From positions 180,620 to 244,619 of the forward strand of contig NZ_AQYH01000001.1 of NCBI RefSeq assembly GCF_000380505.1: a DNA stretch of 64,000 bases, written 5' to 3'. The notes below the pieces were generated by a model. That model was not told the DNA's origin. It made no database searches and saw only the letters and a list, made by a program, of their open reading frames with translations. The DNA comes from Kaistia granuli DSM 23481 (GTDB lineage: Bacteria; Pseudomonadota; Alphaproteobacteria; Rhizobiales; Kaistiaceae). Shown here in pieces: positions 17,714 through 27,172 of this stretch (positions are counted from its first letter, which is position 1; each line of letters begins with the position of its first letter). A program made the translations under genes and the position numbers.

Positions 17714-18754
17714 TCACACCTCCGGGATGTTTTCCTTGAAGATCGCCTGCAACCGCGTCGCCGGTCCGGTCGGGTTCTCCTCGCCGCGGGCGGCGCGGGC
17801 GAGACGGTCGACCGCCTCGCGCGCCTCGACGCGCGGATTCTGGTCGATCGCCGCGTCCATCGTGCCGGAGATCAGGAAGCGGCGCGTGTGCTCGGTCAGC
17901 TCGTGGCCGACGAAGACGACGGATTTTTCGCGCCCCGCCTCCTGCAGCGCCCGCGATATGCCGCGATTTCCCGCGCCGATGTTGTAGATCCCGGCGAGAT
18001 CGGGATGGCGGGCGAGCAGCGCCACCGCCTCGCTGTAGGCGCGCTCGGTGTCGTCGCGGATCTCGCGCAGTTCGACGATGGAGAGGCCCGGATATTCCTC
18101 GCGCAGCATGTGGCGGAAGCCCATCTCGCGCTCCTCGTGGCCGCGATAGGAGAGCGAACCGGCGAACAGGGCCACCTTGCCGGTCTCGGCCTTCATGAAG
18201 CGGCCGAGCAGATAGCCGGCGAGGCGGCCGGCGGCGCGGTTGTCGATACCGACATAGCCGATGCGCGGCACGTGGCTGATGTCGGAAACCAGCGTCATCA
18301 CCGGCACGCCGGAGCCGGCCAGCGAGCGGATCGCCTCGCGCACGACGGGATGATCGAGCCCGATGAGCCCGACGCCCTGGCTGTTTCCCCGCAACGCTTC
18401 GAGCTTTTCCGCCAGCAGCACCGGCTCGAAGCCCTCGATCGAGTGGACGCGCAGATTGACGTCGGGCCGGATCGCCGCGATGTCGGCGAAGCGGTCGGCG
18501 AGATTGTTGATGAAGGTGTTGGTGCCGCCCGGCAGCACGATGTCGATGTCGACGATGCCGCCCGGCAGGAAGGCTTGGCCCGTCGGCAGGAGGGCTGGGC
18601 GGATCGCCTCTTCCAGATAGCCCAGGTTGGCGGCGATCGACAGCACGCGCTCGCGCGTCCGCTCGCGGACACCGTCGCGATTGTTGAGCACGCGATCGAC
18701 CGTCGCGGTCGAAACGCCTGCCTCCCTTGCGATGTCCGTCAGCGTCGTCCGCAT
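17714..18754 (-). CDS. LacI-family transcriptional regulator
   Basis: DNA-binding repressor or activator with a sugar-binding domain. The N-terminal LacI helix-turn-helix is TLTDIAREAGVSTATVDRVL (4-23) with the hinge helix following. The rest (to residue 346) is a periplasmic-binding-like effector domain. The VDRVLN variant in the recognition helix (most LacI proteins have VSRVLN) is seen in regulators of ribose-type importers. It is divergent from the CUT1 importer and upstream of the dehydrogenase-kinase pair on its own strand, so it most likely controls both directions from the 18755-19166 region. Confidence 0.92.
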   Translation of the reverse strand: MRTTLTDIAREAGVSTATVDRVLNNRDGVRERTRERVLSIAANLGYLEEAIRPALLPTGQAFLPGGIVDIDIVLPGGTNTFINNLADRFADIAAIRPDVNLRVHSIEGFEPVLLAEKLEALRGNSQGVGLIGLDHPVVREAIRSLAGSGVPVMTLVSDISHVPRIGYVGIDNRAAGRLAGYLLGRFMKAETGKVALFAGSLSYRGHEEREMGFRHMLREEYPGLSIVELREIRDDTERAYSEAVALLARHPDLAGIYNIGAGNRGISRALQEAGREKSVVFVGHELTEHTRRFLISGTMDAAIDQNPRVEAREAVDRLARAARGEENPTGPATRLQAIFKENIPEV

Positions 18755-19166
18755 TCCGTCTGTCCGAGTCGTTCCAGGGTCGAAGAAAGCCGCACGCTAC
18801 GCCGATTGATCCGTCGACTGGAAGCGTCCGCGCCGCCGCATCAGAAAATGATGTCTTTGATGTAAAATGATGTCAATGAGGTCGGTATCGAATTGTTCAG
18901 TTTGACTGATTCCTGTGTGTGAATCGATAGCTCGACCAATCCTCTTCGCCTTTGGAGGCCCCGAACGGCGTGCGAAGTGACGGGTTTGAGTCATTGCGGC
19001 GCGATAAACCGGCACGATGCCGCACGACGGCATGCTGCGACGCATCATTTTATACTGTGAATAATGATGCGCTGCATCGCCTGTTGACATCGAAACAAAT
19101 CAATATCAATCATCCTGCCTGATGTGACGGGTCAAAAAGACCTGCTGGTCCTTGGGAGGGGAAAAC
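18755..19166. promoter_or_regulatory. Divergent control region with repeated AAAATGATG motifs
   Basis: A 412-base, AT-rich intergenic region between the LacI gene and the importer. It carries AAAATGATGTC twice as a direct repeat (18845-18855 and 18864-18874, 19-base period). It also carries a perfect inverted repeat CGCATCATT / AATGATGCG (19041-19049 and 19063-19071, 13-base spacer), whose left arm continues into the same motif in reverse. A TTGACA at 19084-19089 could be the -35 box of the importer promoter. The ribosome site GGGAGGGG precedes ATG 19167. The motifs are the best operator candidates here. Confidence 0.6.
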
Positions 19167-20795
19167 ATGTCCATGCGCGGTTCGTCCGCCGGTTCGTCCG
19201 GCGTCTCTCGCCGTCGCCTGCTGAAGGCGGGCGGTTCGGCTTTCGCGTTGACGGCCGCCGTCGGCATCGCGCCGAAGTTCTTGCGCCCGGCCTTCGCCGA
19301 CACGGCGCTGTCGCCCGGCATGATCGGCGGACCGACCGGCTTCCCGGGTGCGGAGCGCTACCAGTATGGCGCCGATACGCCGGAAGGCCGCGCCGTCGAG
19401 GGCATCAAGGCGCTGAAGGCCGCCGGCAAGGCGCCGGCCAAGATCGTGCTCGGCCTGTCCGATGGCTCGATCGGCCAGCTGACCAAGCCGTTCCCGGAAG
19501 GGGCGCCGTCGATCAAGGACCTTTGGGAGAAGGAAACCGGCATCACGCTGGAGATCGTCGGCCAGCCGAACGGTCAGGAATTCACCAAGGCGATGCAGGA
19601 CATCTCCACCCAGGGCGGCGCGTTCGACATCTACGCCGTCGAGTGGAACCGGCTCGGCGACCTCGCCGAGACCAACGGCCTCGTCAAGATGGACGATTTC
19701 GTCGCCCAGTATAAGCCGGAATGGGACAGTCCCGAGCGCGGCTATCCGGGCGGCGACGCCGGCGTCAGCCTGTTCAACCGCTATCGCGGCTCCGTCTACG
19801 GCGTCTCGCTCGACGGCGATTACCAGTGCTGGGTCTACCGCACGGATCTGTTCGGCGATGCGGCCGAGCAGTCGGCCTTCAAGGACAAGTTCGGCTACGA
19901 CCTGGCGCCGCCCACGACCTGGAAGCAGCACAGTGACATCGCCTCGCACTTCCATCGCCCGGACAAGGGCCTGTTCGGCTCGACCGACCTGCGCAATCAG
20001 GGTTGGGGCTACACCAACTGGTACCAGCGCTTCGTCTCGACCGCCTCGCCCAACCAGTTCCTGTTCGACGACAACGGCGCGCCGCTGATCAACTCGGCCA
20101 ATGGCATCCTGGCGACGACGGAATATGTCGACAGCCTCGCCCATCATTCGCCGGACGCGATCTCCTGGGGCTGGCCGGAGCAATACGGCAATTTCGGCAA
20201 TGGCGGCGCGGCGATGACCTGCGCCTTCTCGAACCTGCCGAAATTCCTCGACAACAAGGCGAATGACGGCTCGAAGGTCACCGGCAAGATCGGTTCGATG
20301 CTGCCGCCGGGCCGCGTCATCGACGACAAGCTGGTCCGCCGTTCCGTCCTGTGGCTCAACCTCTCTGCCTCGATCTCGGCCCAGAGCCAGCATCCGGAAG
20401 CGTGCTACCTGCTGCTGCAGTGGCTCGGTTCGAGCCGGATCTATTCCTGGATGACGGCCAATCCGGGTGGCTATTTCGACCCCTTCCAGCTGTCGAACTT
20501 CTCCGATCCGCTCGTCCGCGAGACGTATCACGCCTACCACATGGACAATCTGCGCGAGGTCGTCGCCCGCACGGTGCCGACCATCAACTATCCGGGCGCG
20601 ACCGCCTTCCACAACGCGCTCGACGAGAATCTCGTCGCCGCCTGCACCAAGTCGAAGACGCCGGAGCAGGCGATGGCCGACACCGAACGCGAATGGAAGC
20701 GGATTGCCCGCCGCATCGGCGAGGACAAGCTCCTCGACGCGATCCGCAGCAACAAGGCCTCGTGGCCGACCGTGCTCGATCCGGTCGTGACGTAG
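19167..20795 (+). CDS. Tat-exported extracellular solute-binding protein, family 1 (CUT1)
   Basis: Receptor of a maltose/glycerol-phosphate-type importer. The N-terminus has a twin-arginine signal (SRRRLLKAGG at about 14-23, then a hydrophobic stretch ending FLRPAFA), so it is exported folded. The 542-residue length is longer than the usual 400-450. The start is ATG 19167 with GGGAGGGG upstream; a GTG five codons earlier is less likely because it overlaps the ribosome site. Two permeases and two ATPases follow on the same strand, after a 314-base repeat spacer. The ligand is unknown; the downstream oxidoreductase, isomerase and DUF4432 genes imply a sugar or polyol. Confidence 0.88.
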   Translation: MSMRGSSAGSSGVSRRRLLKAGGSAFALTAAVGIAPKFLRPAFADTALSPGMIGGPTGFPGAERYQYGADTPEGRAVEGIKALKAAGKAPAKIVLGLSDGSIGQLTKPFPEGAPSIKDLWEKETGITLEIVGQPNGQEFTKAMQDISTQGGAFDIYAVEWNRLGDLAETNGLVKMDDFVAQYKPEWDSPERGYPGGDAGVSLFNRYRGSVYGVSLDGDYQCWVYRTDLFGDAAEQSAFKDKFGYDLAPPTTWKQHSDIASHFHRPDKGLFGSTDLRNQGWGYTNWYQRFVSTASPNQFLFDDNGAPLINSANGILATTEYVDSLAHHSPDAISWGWPEQYGNFGNGGAAMTCAFSNLPKFLDNKANDGSKVTGKIGSMLPPGRVIDDKLVRRSVLWLNLSASISAQSQHPEACYLLLQWLGSSRIYSWMTANPGGYFDPFQLSNFSDPLVRETYHAYHMDNLREVVARTVPTINYPGATAFHNALDENLVAACTKSKTPEQAMADTEREWKRIARRIGEDKLLDAIRSNKASWPTVLDPVVT

Positions 20796-20810
20796 CCGAA
20801 CCCATCCGCC

Positions 20811-21063
20811 GTCATCCCGGGCGAAGACCCGGCATCCATTCAGCCGTGAAGTGTACCGGCTGAATGGATGCCTCGCGGGGATGACGGAGGAGGGGATCCG
20901 AAATGCCGTCGCTTACCCCCCAATGGGTGGGTGGGGCGAGGGTCTTTCGGTTGGTTCAAGGAAACGGAGCGCCAGCGCGCTCCGTCATCCCCGGCGACGC
21001 CGGGATCCATTCGGCCCCGTTCTGGGGAAGCCGAAGGGGGCGCTGCTTTCGCAGGGATGACGG
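20811..21063. repeat. Tandem pair of GTCATCCC...GGGATGACGG intergenic repeats
   Basis: Two palindromic units lie in the binding protein-permease spacer: 20811-20886 (ATCCATTCAGCCG ... CGGCTGAATGGAT, ending GGGGATGACGG) and 20983-21063 (GTCATCCCCGGCGACGCCGGG, GATCCATTCGGCC, ending GGGATGACGG). The first shares its core with the element at 11186. They fill most of the 314-base gap; no gene is seen in it. Confidence 0.8.
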
Positions 21064-21115
21064 CGAGCTGGTTGGACGGCCGGCGACAAGACGCAGGGTC
21101 GTGAGAGGAATGAGC

Positions 21116-21976
21116 ATGCGGCGTTCACCCGCCTTCGAAACCTTCCGTTATGCCGCGATCGCGCTTGCGCTCGCGCTGACGCTGCTGCCCATCCTCTGGA
21201 TGGTGTCGATGGCCTTCAAGCCGATCCCGGAATGGTCCGCCACCGGCGCTGACCTGACGTGGATTCCGCGCGCCCCGACGCTCGACAATTTCCGCTTCGT
21301 CTTCGGCGAGAGCACGTCCGACCTGATCGTCGCGCTCGAGCGCACCGCCTGGCGGCCGATCCTGTCGTCGCTGTTGTCGGCCGTGTTCGGCACGCTGATC
21401 GCCATGGTCTGCGGCACCGCTGCCGCCTATGGCCTGTCGCGCTTCGGCTCCGGCAAGAACCTGCCGCTGGCGTTGATCCAGCTTCGCCTGTTCCCGCCGA
21501 TGGCGGTGATGATCCCGGTCATGATCATGTGGGCCTTCCTCGGCCTGATCGATACATGGTGGGGCCTGGCGCTGATCTACGGCATCGTCACGTTGCCCTT
21601 CGCCTTCTGGCTGATGAAGACCTTCTTCGACGAGATGCCGCGCGAGATCGAGGAAGCGGCGCTGGTCGAGGGCTGTTCGCGCTTCCGCGTCTTCATGAAG
21701 ATCACCTTGCCGGTGATGCGGGCGCCGCTCGCCTCCTCGGCGCTGCTCGTCTTCATCCTGAACTGGTCGGACTATCTGATCGCGCTGCTGCTGACGACCA
21801 AGAACTGGGTGACGATCCCGGTCTACATGGCGTCGCTGTCATCTTCGATGACGGGCCAGCTCTATGGCGCCAAGGCGGCGCTCGGCCTGCTCGCGGCGAT
21901 CCCGCCGGTCATCCTCGGCATCGCCATCCAGAAGCATCTGGTCCGCGGCCTGACCTTCGGAGCGCTGAAGCAATGA
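21116..21976 (+). CDS. CUT1 ABC transporter permease (MalG/UgpE type)
   Basis: Inner-membrane channel subunit, about 286 residues with six predicted helices. The EAA cytoplasmic loop is clear: [20 protein letters not shown] near 180-199, then [13 protein letters not shown] 21116 is chosen because AGAGGA lies six bases upstream; the ATG at 21110 directly abuts that site. The long in-frame region upstream is repeat sequence. Its stop overlaps the start of the next permease gene (ATGA), an inverted gene order compared with most CUT1 operons, where the MalF-type gene comes first. Confidence 0.9.
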   Translation: MRRSPAFETFRYAAIALALALTLLPILWMVSMAFKPIPEWSATGADLTWIPRAPTLDNFRFVFGESTSDLIVALERTAWRPILSSLLSAVFGTLIAMVCGTAAAYGLSRFGSGKNLPLALIQLRLFPPMAVMIPVMIMWAFLGLIDTWWGLALIYGIVTLPFAFWLMKTFFDEMPREIEEAALVEGCSRFRVFMKITLPVMRAPLASSALLVFILNWSDYLIALLLTTKNWVTIPVYMASLSSSMTGQLYGAKAALGLLAAIPPVILGIAIQKHLVRGLTFGALKQ

Positions 21977-22953
21977 GCGCCACCGAAACCATCGCCGCGA
22001 CCGCCGCGGCGGCGCCACGCACCCTGCCGCCCGTCGACCGGGAATCGCGCCGGCTCGGCTTCCGCCTGACCCTGCCGACCCAGCTCCTCGTGCTGTTCAT
22101 CGCGGTCTTCCCGCTGCTGATGCAGCTCTATATCAGCCTGACCGACTGGTCGCCGCTCGACGGCGTCGGCTGGTGGAAGGCCTGGCAGTCCTGGAACAAT
22201 TTCGCCAATTACACCGACCTGCTCGAGGACCGGCGCTGGTGGGGCGCGCTCTGGCGCACCTTCATCATCATGCTCGTCTGCGTGCCGGCCGAGTTCCTGC
22301 TCGCGCTCGGCCTCGCCACGCTGTTCATGGACGACTTCCCCGGCAAGCAGATCTTCTACTCGATCCTCTTGATGCCGATGATGGTGGTGCCCGCCGTCGC
22401 CGGCTACATGTTCTTCATGCTGTTCCAGTCCGGCGGACCGCTGAACGGCATCCTGTCGGCGCTGTCCGGCATGGACATCAAGATCGCCTGGCTCTCCGAT
22501 CCGACTCTGGCGCTGGTCGCCGTCATGGTCGCCGACATCTGGCAATGGACGCCCCTGATGTTCCTGATCCTGCTCGCCGGCCTCGTCGGCGTGCCGGAGG
22601 ACCAGCTCAAGGCGGCGACCCTGCTCGGCGCCAGCTGGCGGCAGCGCTTCTTTACGATCATGCTGCCGCGCATCAAGACGATCATGGTGATCGCGCTGGC
22701 GATCCGCGTCATCGAGATCTTCAAGATCTTCGACACGCTCTACATCATGACCGGCGGCGGCCCCGGCGTCGCGACCGAGACGATCTCCGTCTACATCTAC
22801 AAGGTCACGACCCAGGACCTGATCTGGGGCTATGTCGCGGCCATCGCCCTCGTCATCCTGATCGCGCTCTCCGTTGTCGCCGTCTTCGCCATGAAGCGGA
22901 TGGAGGCGGCCAGGAATGGCGATGCCGTCGCTCGGAAGGGAGCGCGGGCATGA
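21973..22953 (+). CDS. CUT1 ABC transporter permease (MalF/UgpA type)
   Basis: Second channel subunit, 326 residues, with six helices after a cytoplasmic N-terminus of about 30 residues. The EAA loop segment is [19 protein letters not shown] near 213-231. [19 protein letters not shown] is the usual periplasmic loop of UgpA/MalF-type permeases. It starts inside the stop of the MalG-type gene and ends overlapping the ATG of the first ATPase (ATGA), so translation is coupled across the three genes. It likely forms a heterodimer with the preceding permease. Confidence 0.92.
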   Translation: MSATETIAATAAAAPRTLPPVDRESRRLGFRLTLPTQLLVLFIAVFPLLMQLYISLTDWSPLDGVGWWKAWQSWNNFANYTDLLEDRRWWGALWRTFIIMLVCVPAEFLLALGLATLFMDDFPGKQIFYSILLMPMMVVPAVAGYMFFMLFQSGGPLNGILSALSGMDIKIAWLSDPTLALVAVMVADIWQWTPLMFLILLAGLVGVPEDQLKAATLLGASWRQRFFTIMLPRIKTIMVIALAIRVIEIFKIFDTLYIMTGGGPGVATETISVYIYKVTTQDLIWGYVAAIALVILIALSVVAVFAMKRMEAARNGDAVARKGARA

Positions 22954-24041
22954 CCACGATCCGGCTTGAAAACCTGGTCAAGCGCTTCGGCGACTTCACC
23001 GCCCTGAAGACGATGGATCTCGAGATCCGCGACGGCGAGTTCATGGCTCTGCTGGGGCCGTCCGGCTGCGGCAAGTCGACGACCATGAACATGATCGCCG
23101 GCATGGAGGAACCCTCCGGCGGCCGCATCCTGTTCGACGGCCGCGACATGAACGGCGTGCCGATGGGCAAGCGGGGCGTCGGCTTCGTGTTCCAGAACTA
23201 CGCCATCTTCACCCATATGACGGTTCGCCAGAACCTCGCCTATGGCCCGAAGATGCGCGGCATGAGCCGGTCGGAGATCGACCGGCGGGTCAAGAACATC
23301 GCCGACTTCCTGCAGCTGACACCGATGCTCGACCAGAAGAGCGCCAAGCTCTCGGTCAACATCCTGCAGCGCCTCGCCATCGGCCGCTCGGCCATCGTCG
23401 AGCCGGCGATCTTCCTGCTCGACGAGCCGCTGTCGAATGTCGACGCCGCCTTCCGCGCCGTGATGCGGACGGAGCTTAAGCATCTGCAGAAGCAGTTCAA
23501 GCAGACCATGGTCTATGTCACGCATGACCAGCTCGAGGCCATGACCATGGCCGACCGTATCGCCGTGATGGACCATGGCGTGCTGCAGCAGGTCGGAACA
23601 CCGCTCGAGGTCTACAACAACCCGGCCAACATCTTCGTGGCGAAGTTCATCGGTTCGCCGGGCATGAACCTGATCGCCGGCGAACTGGCGGAGACCGATC
23701 GCGGCCTCGCCGTCGACCTCGGGCCCTGGGGCCTCTCGCCGCCGTTGCCGGATGATCTCGCCAACGCGGCGCGGGCAGCCGGCAGCCGGGCCGTGCAGTA
23801 CGGCTTCCGGCCGGAGGAGGCGACGCTTGCCTCCGAAGGGCAGGGGCTGCGCGCCCGCGTCACCTTCGTCGAGCGCATCGGCGCCCGCACCATCGTCCAT
23901 GCCGAGAGCGGCCAGCCGGTGAAGATCGTCACCGAGAACGATGTCGGCTTCGCGGTCGGCGACGCGGTCACGATCGTGCCGGCGCCTGGGGCTGTCCGCC
24001 TGTTCGACGCCGCCTCGACCGCCGCGATCCGGGGAGCCTGA
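22950..24041 (+). CDS. CUT1 ABC ATPase 1, degenerate signature motif (LSVNI)
   Basis: Importer ATPase of MalK/UgpC type, 363 residues, with a C-terminal OB-like regulatory domain from about 240. Walker A is GPSGCGKST (36-44), Walker B FLLDEP with catalytic Glu159, and the switch His is 192. The signature motif, normally LSGGQ, reads LSVNI at 134-138 (AKLSVNILQRLAIGR). Its partner ATPase has a good signature but a changed Walker B, so the two probably form a heterodimer with one consensus site. A similar pairing of unequal ATPases is known in glycerol-3-phosphate importers of Rhizobium (GlpS/GlpT), which this cluster resembles. Confidence 0.9.
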   Translation: MTTIRLENLVKRFGDFTALKTMDLEIRDGEFMALLGPSGCGKSTTMNMIAGMEEPSGGRILFDGRDMNGVPMGKRGVGFVFQNYAIFTHMTVRQNLAYGPKMRGMSRSEIDRRVKNIADFLQLTPMLDQKSAKLSVNILQRLAIGRSAIVEPAIFLLDEPLSNVDAAFRAVMRTELKHLQKQFKQTMVYVTHDQLEAMTMADRIAVMDHGVLQQVGTPLEVYNNPANIFVAKFIGSPGMNLIAGELAETDRGLAVDLGPWGLSPPLPDDLANAARAAGSRAVQYGFRPEEATLASEGQGLRARVTFVERIGARTIVHAESGQPVKIVTENDVGFAVGDAVTIVPAPGAVRLFDAASTAAIRGA

Positions 24042-24043
24042 GC

Positions 24044-25117
24044 ATGGCCGAGATCACCTTCGAAAACGTCTCGAAGCGCTATGGCGACGTGCTGGCGCTC
24101 GACCGCGCCTCCTTCACCATCCGCGACAACGAGTTCTTCTGCTTCTTCGGCCCGCCATCCTCCGGCAAGACGACGATCCTGCGCCTGATCCTCGGGCTGG
24201 AGACGCCGGACGAGGGCGAGATCCGGATCGGCGGAAAGCGGGTAAACGAGGTGTCGCCGGCGGCGCGCAACGTCGCCATGGTTTTCCAGAACCTGGCGCT
24301 GTTCCCGCATATGACGGCGCGGGAGAACATCCGCTTTCCGCTGGTCGAGCGGAAGGTGCCGGAGGCGCAGATCGCGGCCAAGCTCGCCTCGGTCGCCGAG
24401 AAGCTCCATATCGGCCACATCCTGCACAAGCCGCCTGCGCAATTGTCGGGCGGCGAGCGCCAGCGCGTGGCGATCGCACGCGCCCTGGTGCGCGATCCGG
24501 CCGCCTATCTGATGGACGACCCGATCTCGGCCCTGGACGCCCGGCTGCGCGAGGAAACCCGCGTCGAGCTGAAGCGGCTGCAGCAGGAGCTCGGCCACAC
24601 GCTGGTCTATGTCACGCATGACCAGGAAGAGGCGATGTCGGTCGCCGATCGGATGGCGATCCTCGATGGCGGCGCCATCCGCCAGGTCGATACGCCGCGT
24701 GCCATCTATGACCGGCCGGCCAGCCGCTATGTCGCGGGTCTGGTCGGCGCGCCGACGATCAACCTGCTTACCGGAACGGTCGATACGGTTAACGGAAGGC
24801 TAACAGCGGCGGAGGGTGTTATCCGCCTGCCCCTCGCCGCCGCACCGGAGCGGGCGACCGCCTTCGGCATCCGGCCGGAAAGCCTGAAGCTCGCGCCCTG
24901 GCGCGATGGCGACGGGGCCGCCGCCCGCATCTTCGAGGTCGAGCCGCTCGGCGGCTTCACCGTGGTGACGCTGACGGCGGGGGAGGAGCGGCTGCGGGCG
25001 CTGCTGCGAGGCCAGCCGAAATTCGCGGCGGACGAGAAGATCACCCTCTCGGTCGATCCGGCCGACATTCACTTCTTCGCGGCGGACGGCTCGGCCGTCA
25101 CCCGCGCGAACCCATAA
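24044..25117 (+). CDS. CUT1 ABC ATPase 2, Walker B Asp in place of catalytic Glu
   Basis: Second importer ATPase, 357 residues, starting two bases after the stop of ATPase 1. Walker A is GPPSSGKTT (36-44), the signature LSGGE (134-138) is normal, and His192 is kept. Walker B reads YLMDDP (155-160), so residue 159, the catalytic Glu in most ABC proteins, is Asp. The C-terminal OB-like regulatory domain starts near residue 235. Together with ATPase 1 it forms a complementary pair: its normal signature faces the normal Walker motifs of ATPase 1. It is followed by metabolic genes of the same operon. Confidence 0.9.
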   Translation: MAEITFENVSKRYGDVLALDRASFTIRDNEFFCFFGPPSSGKTTILRLILGLETPDEGEIRIGGKRVNEVSPAARNVAMVFQNLALFPHMTARENIRFPLVERKVPEAQIAAKLASVAEKLHIGHILHKPPAQLSGGERQRVAIARALVRDPAAYLMDDPISALDARLREETRVELKRLQQELGHTLVYVTHDQEEAMSVADRMAILDGGAIRQVDTPRAIYDRPASRYVAGLVGAPTINLLTGTVDTVNGRLTAAEGVIRLPLAAAPERATAFGIRPESLKLAPWRDGDGAAARIFEVEPLGGFTVVTLTAGEERLRALLRGQPKFAADEKITLSVDPADIHFFAADGSAVTRANP

Positions 25118-25133
25118 GAAGACGGAGGAAACC

Positions 25134-26222
25134 ATGGCTGACTCGAAGGGCTTCGCGCCCGATCCGGAGATCCGGGTCAACGATCTCAGAATCGGCGCCA
25201 TCGGCGCCGGCATGATCATGGCCGAATGCCATCTCGCCGCCTATCACGAGGCCGGCTTCCCGGTCGTGGCGATCGCCTCGCGCACCAAGGCGAACGCCGC
25301 CAAGGTGGCGACGCGCTGGTCGATCCCGACCGTGCACGAGACGCCGGAAGCGCTGATCGAGGACGAGACCGTCGAGATCGTCGATCTCGCCTTTCCGCCC
25401 GACCAGCAGCCGGCGCTGATCCGTCACGCGCTGAAGCAGAAGCATATCAAGGGCATACTGGCGCAGAAGCCGCTGGCGCTGACCTTGGAGGATGCCATCG
25501 CGTTGCGCGACGAGGCCAAGGCCGCTGGCAAGATCCTCTCCGTCAACCAGAACATGCGCTACGACCAGTCGATGCGCGTGCTGAAGCAGATCCTCGACAA
25601 GGGCGAACTCGGCACGCCTGTCATCGCCACCATCGAGATGCGCGCCATCCCGCACTGGCAGACCTTCCTCGAGCAATATGACCGGCTGACGCTCTCCAAC
25701 ATGAGCGTGCACCACCTCGACGTGCTGCGCTTCCTGTTCGGCGAGCCGGACGAGATCTACACGGCCGCCCGCACCGATCCGCGCACCACCTTCGAGCATA
25801 CCGACGGCATCACCGTCTCGACGATCAAGTTCCCGTCCGGCGTGATGGCGGTGTCGATGGAGGATGTCTGGTCCGGCCCGCGCGAAGAGGGCTTTGACAG
25901 CGACATCTACATCAAATGGCGGGTCGAGGGCACGGAGGGCGTCGCCCAGGGCACGATCGGCTGGCCGACCGGAGTCGCCTCGACGCTGAGCTATGCCTCC
26001 AAGCGCACGACCGGCGGCAAATGGGTCACGCCGGAATGGAACACGATGTGGTTCCCGCATGCCTTCAAGGGCGTGATGGAGCAGCTGCAATACGCGGTGA
26101 AGACGGGCGAGGCCCCTGCGCTCACCGTCGCCGACAACGTCAAGACCGTGGCGCTGGTCGAGGCGGGCTACCGCTCGATCGCCGAGGGCCGCGCCGTCAA
26201 GCTTTCCGAAATCGCCATCTGA
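25134..26222 (+). CDS. Gfo/Idh/MocA-family sugar oxidoreductase
   Basis: NAD(P)-dependent oxidation or reduction of a sugar or cyclitol hydroxyl in the cytoplasm. The N-terminal Rossmann fold starts with GAIGAGMIM (21-29). The usual EKP motif is QKP at 111-113 (LAQKPLALT), so the Glu is replaced while the catalytic Lys is kept. SVHHLDVLRFLFGEP around 198-212 contains the conserved catalytic-region His. Length 362 is normal. GGAGGAAACC precedes ATG 25134. It follows the importer and precedes an isomerase, suggesting a redox-epimerisation step on the imported sugar. Confidence 0.88.
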   Translation: MADSKGFAPDPEIRVNDLRIGAIGAGMIMAECHLAAYHEAGFPVVAIASRTKANAAKVATRWSIPTVHETPEALIEDETVEIVDLAFPPDQQPALIRHALKQKHIKGILAQKPLALTLEDAIALRDEAKAAGKILSVNQNMRYDQSMRVLKQILDKGELGTPVIATIEMRAIPHWQTFLEQYDRLTLSNMSVHHLDVLRFLFGEPDEIYTAARTDPRTTFEHTDGITVSTIKFPSGVMAVSMEDVWSGPREEGFDSDIYIKWRVEGTEGVAQGTIGWPTGVASTLSYASKRTTGGKWVTPEWNTMWFPHAFKGVMEQLQYAVKTGEAPALTVADNVKTVALVEAGYRSIAEGRAVKLSEIAI

Positions 26223-26242
26223 ATTCCAGGGAGGAACTCATC

Positions 26243-27157
26243 ATGATGCAGTCCGGCATTTTCACCGGCTATTTCCCCTACGGCCTCGAAGAGACGGCCA
26301 AGAAGATCCGTGGCCACGGCTTCAACACCGTGCAGCTCGATCTTCACTTCAAGGATATCGACCTCGGCGCCGGCCAGATCACCAAGGCGAAGGCGAAGAC
26401 CGTCCGCGACACGTTCCGCGACCATGACCTGCCGATCTGCTGCATCTCCGGCTACACCAACATCATCCATCCCGACCTGGCGCACCGCGAAGCCAATGTC
26501 GAGCGGCTGAAGGAAATCATCCGCAACGCGCGGGATCTCGGCTCGCCCTACGTCATCTCCGAGACCGGTACTTACAATACCGAGAGCGAGTGGATGAGCG
26601 ATCCGAAGAACAAGTCGGAAGAAGGCTTCGAGATGTGCCGCGCCGTGATCGCGGAGCTGGCGCAGGAAGCCTATGACCATGGCTCGATGTTCCTGCTCGA
26701 GACCTATGTGAACAACGTCGTCGGCTCGGTCGAGGAGACGGTGCGGATGTTCGCGCAGGTCGATCACCCGGGTCTCGGCCTGTTGATGGATCCGACGAAC
26801 TACTTCGAGGATCACAACATCGACAACATGGACAAGGTGTTGAACCAGGTGTTCGACACGCTGGCCGACAAGATCAAGATCGCCCATGCCAAGGACGTCG
26901 CCCGCGCCGGCGACGACAAGAGCGAGAAGCACGCCGATATCGGCGATGACGACGCGCTCGCCTCGCACACCTTCCGCGGCGTCGGCGAGATGGTCTTGAA
27001 CGCGCCGGGCACCGGTTCGCTCAACTACGACCTCTACCTGCAGCGCCTGGCCGAGAAGCACCCGAACATCCCGGTCATCATCGAGCATCTGTCGGAAGAC
27101 GATGTTCCGCGGGCGAAGAAGTTCCTCGACGACAAGTTCCGCGCCAACGGGCTGTAA
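26243..27157 (+). CDS. Sugar phosphate isomerase/epimerase (TIM barrel, AP-endonuclease-2 fold)
   Basis: Xylose-isomerase-like TIM barrel of 304 residues that probably isomerises or epimerises a sugar or oxo-sugar with a divalent metal. Likely metal ligands are the Glu in FLLETYVN, the Asp in GLLMDPTNYFED, the His in KIAHAKDV and the Glu in VIIEHL near the C-terminus. GGGAGGA precedes the tandem ATG codons at 26243 and 26246. It starts 20 bases after the oxidoreductase. Members of this fold occur beside Gfo/Idh/MocA enzymes in inositol and other polyol pathways; the substrate here is unknown. Confidence 0.85.
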   Translation: MMQSGIFTGYFPYGLEETAKKIRGHGFNTVQLDLHFKDIDLGAGQITKAKAKTVRDTFRDHDLPICCISGYTNIIHPDLAHREANVERLKEIIRNARDLGSPYVISETGTYNTESEWMSDPKNKSEEGFEMCRAVIAELAQEAYDHGSMFLLETYVNNVVGSVEETVRMFAQVDHPGLGLLMDPTNYFEDHNIDNMDKVLNQVFDTLADKIKIAHAKDVARAGDDKSEKHADIGDDDALASHTFRGVGEMVLNAPGTGSLNYDLYLQRLAEKHPNIPVIIEHLSEDDVPRAKKFLDDKFRANGL

Positions 27158-27172
27158 AGAGGCCGTCACCTC

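Noticed and set aside
11186..21063. CRISPR array or transposon ends as explanation for the repeated palindromes
   Set aside because: The units are palindromic, imperfect, few and scattered between genes, without regular spacers or a transposase beside them.
20903..21109. Extended N-terminus for the MalG-type permease
   Set aside because: These codons translate the palindromic repeats; a good ribosome site lies at 21104-21109 just before ATG 21116.
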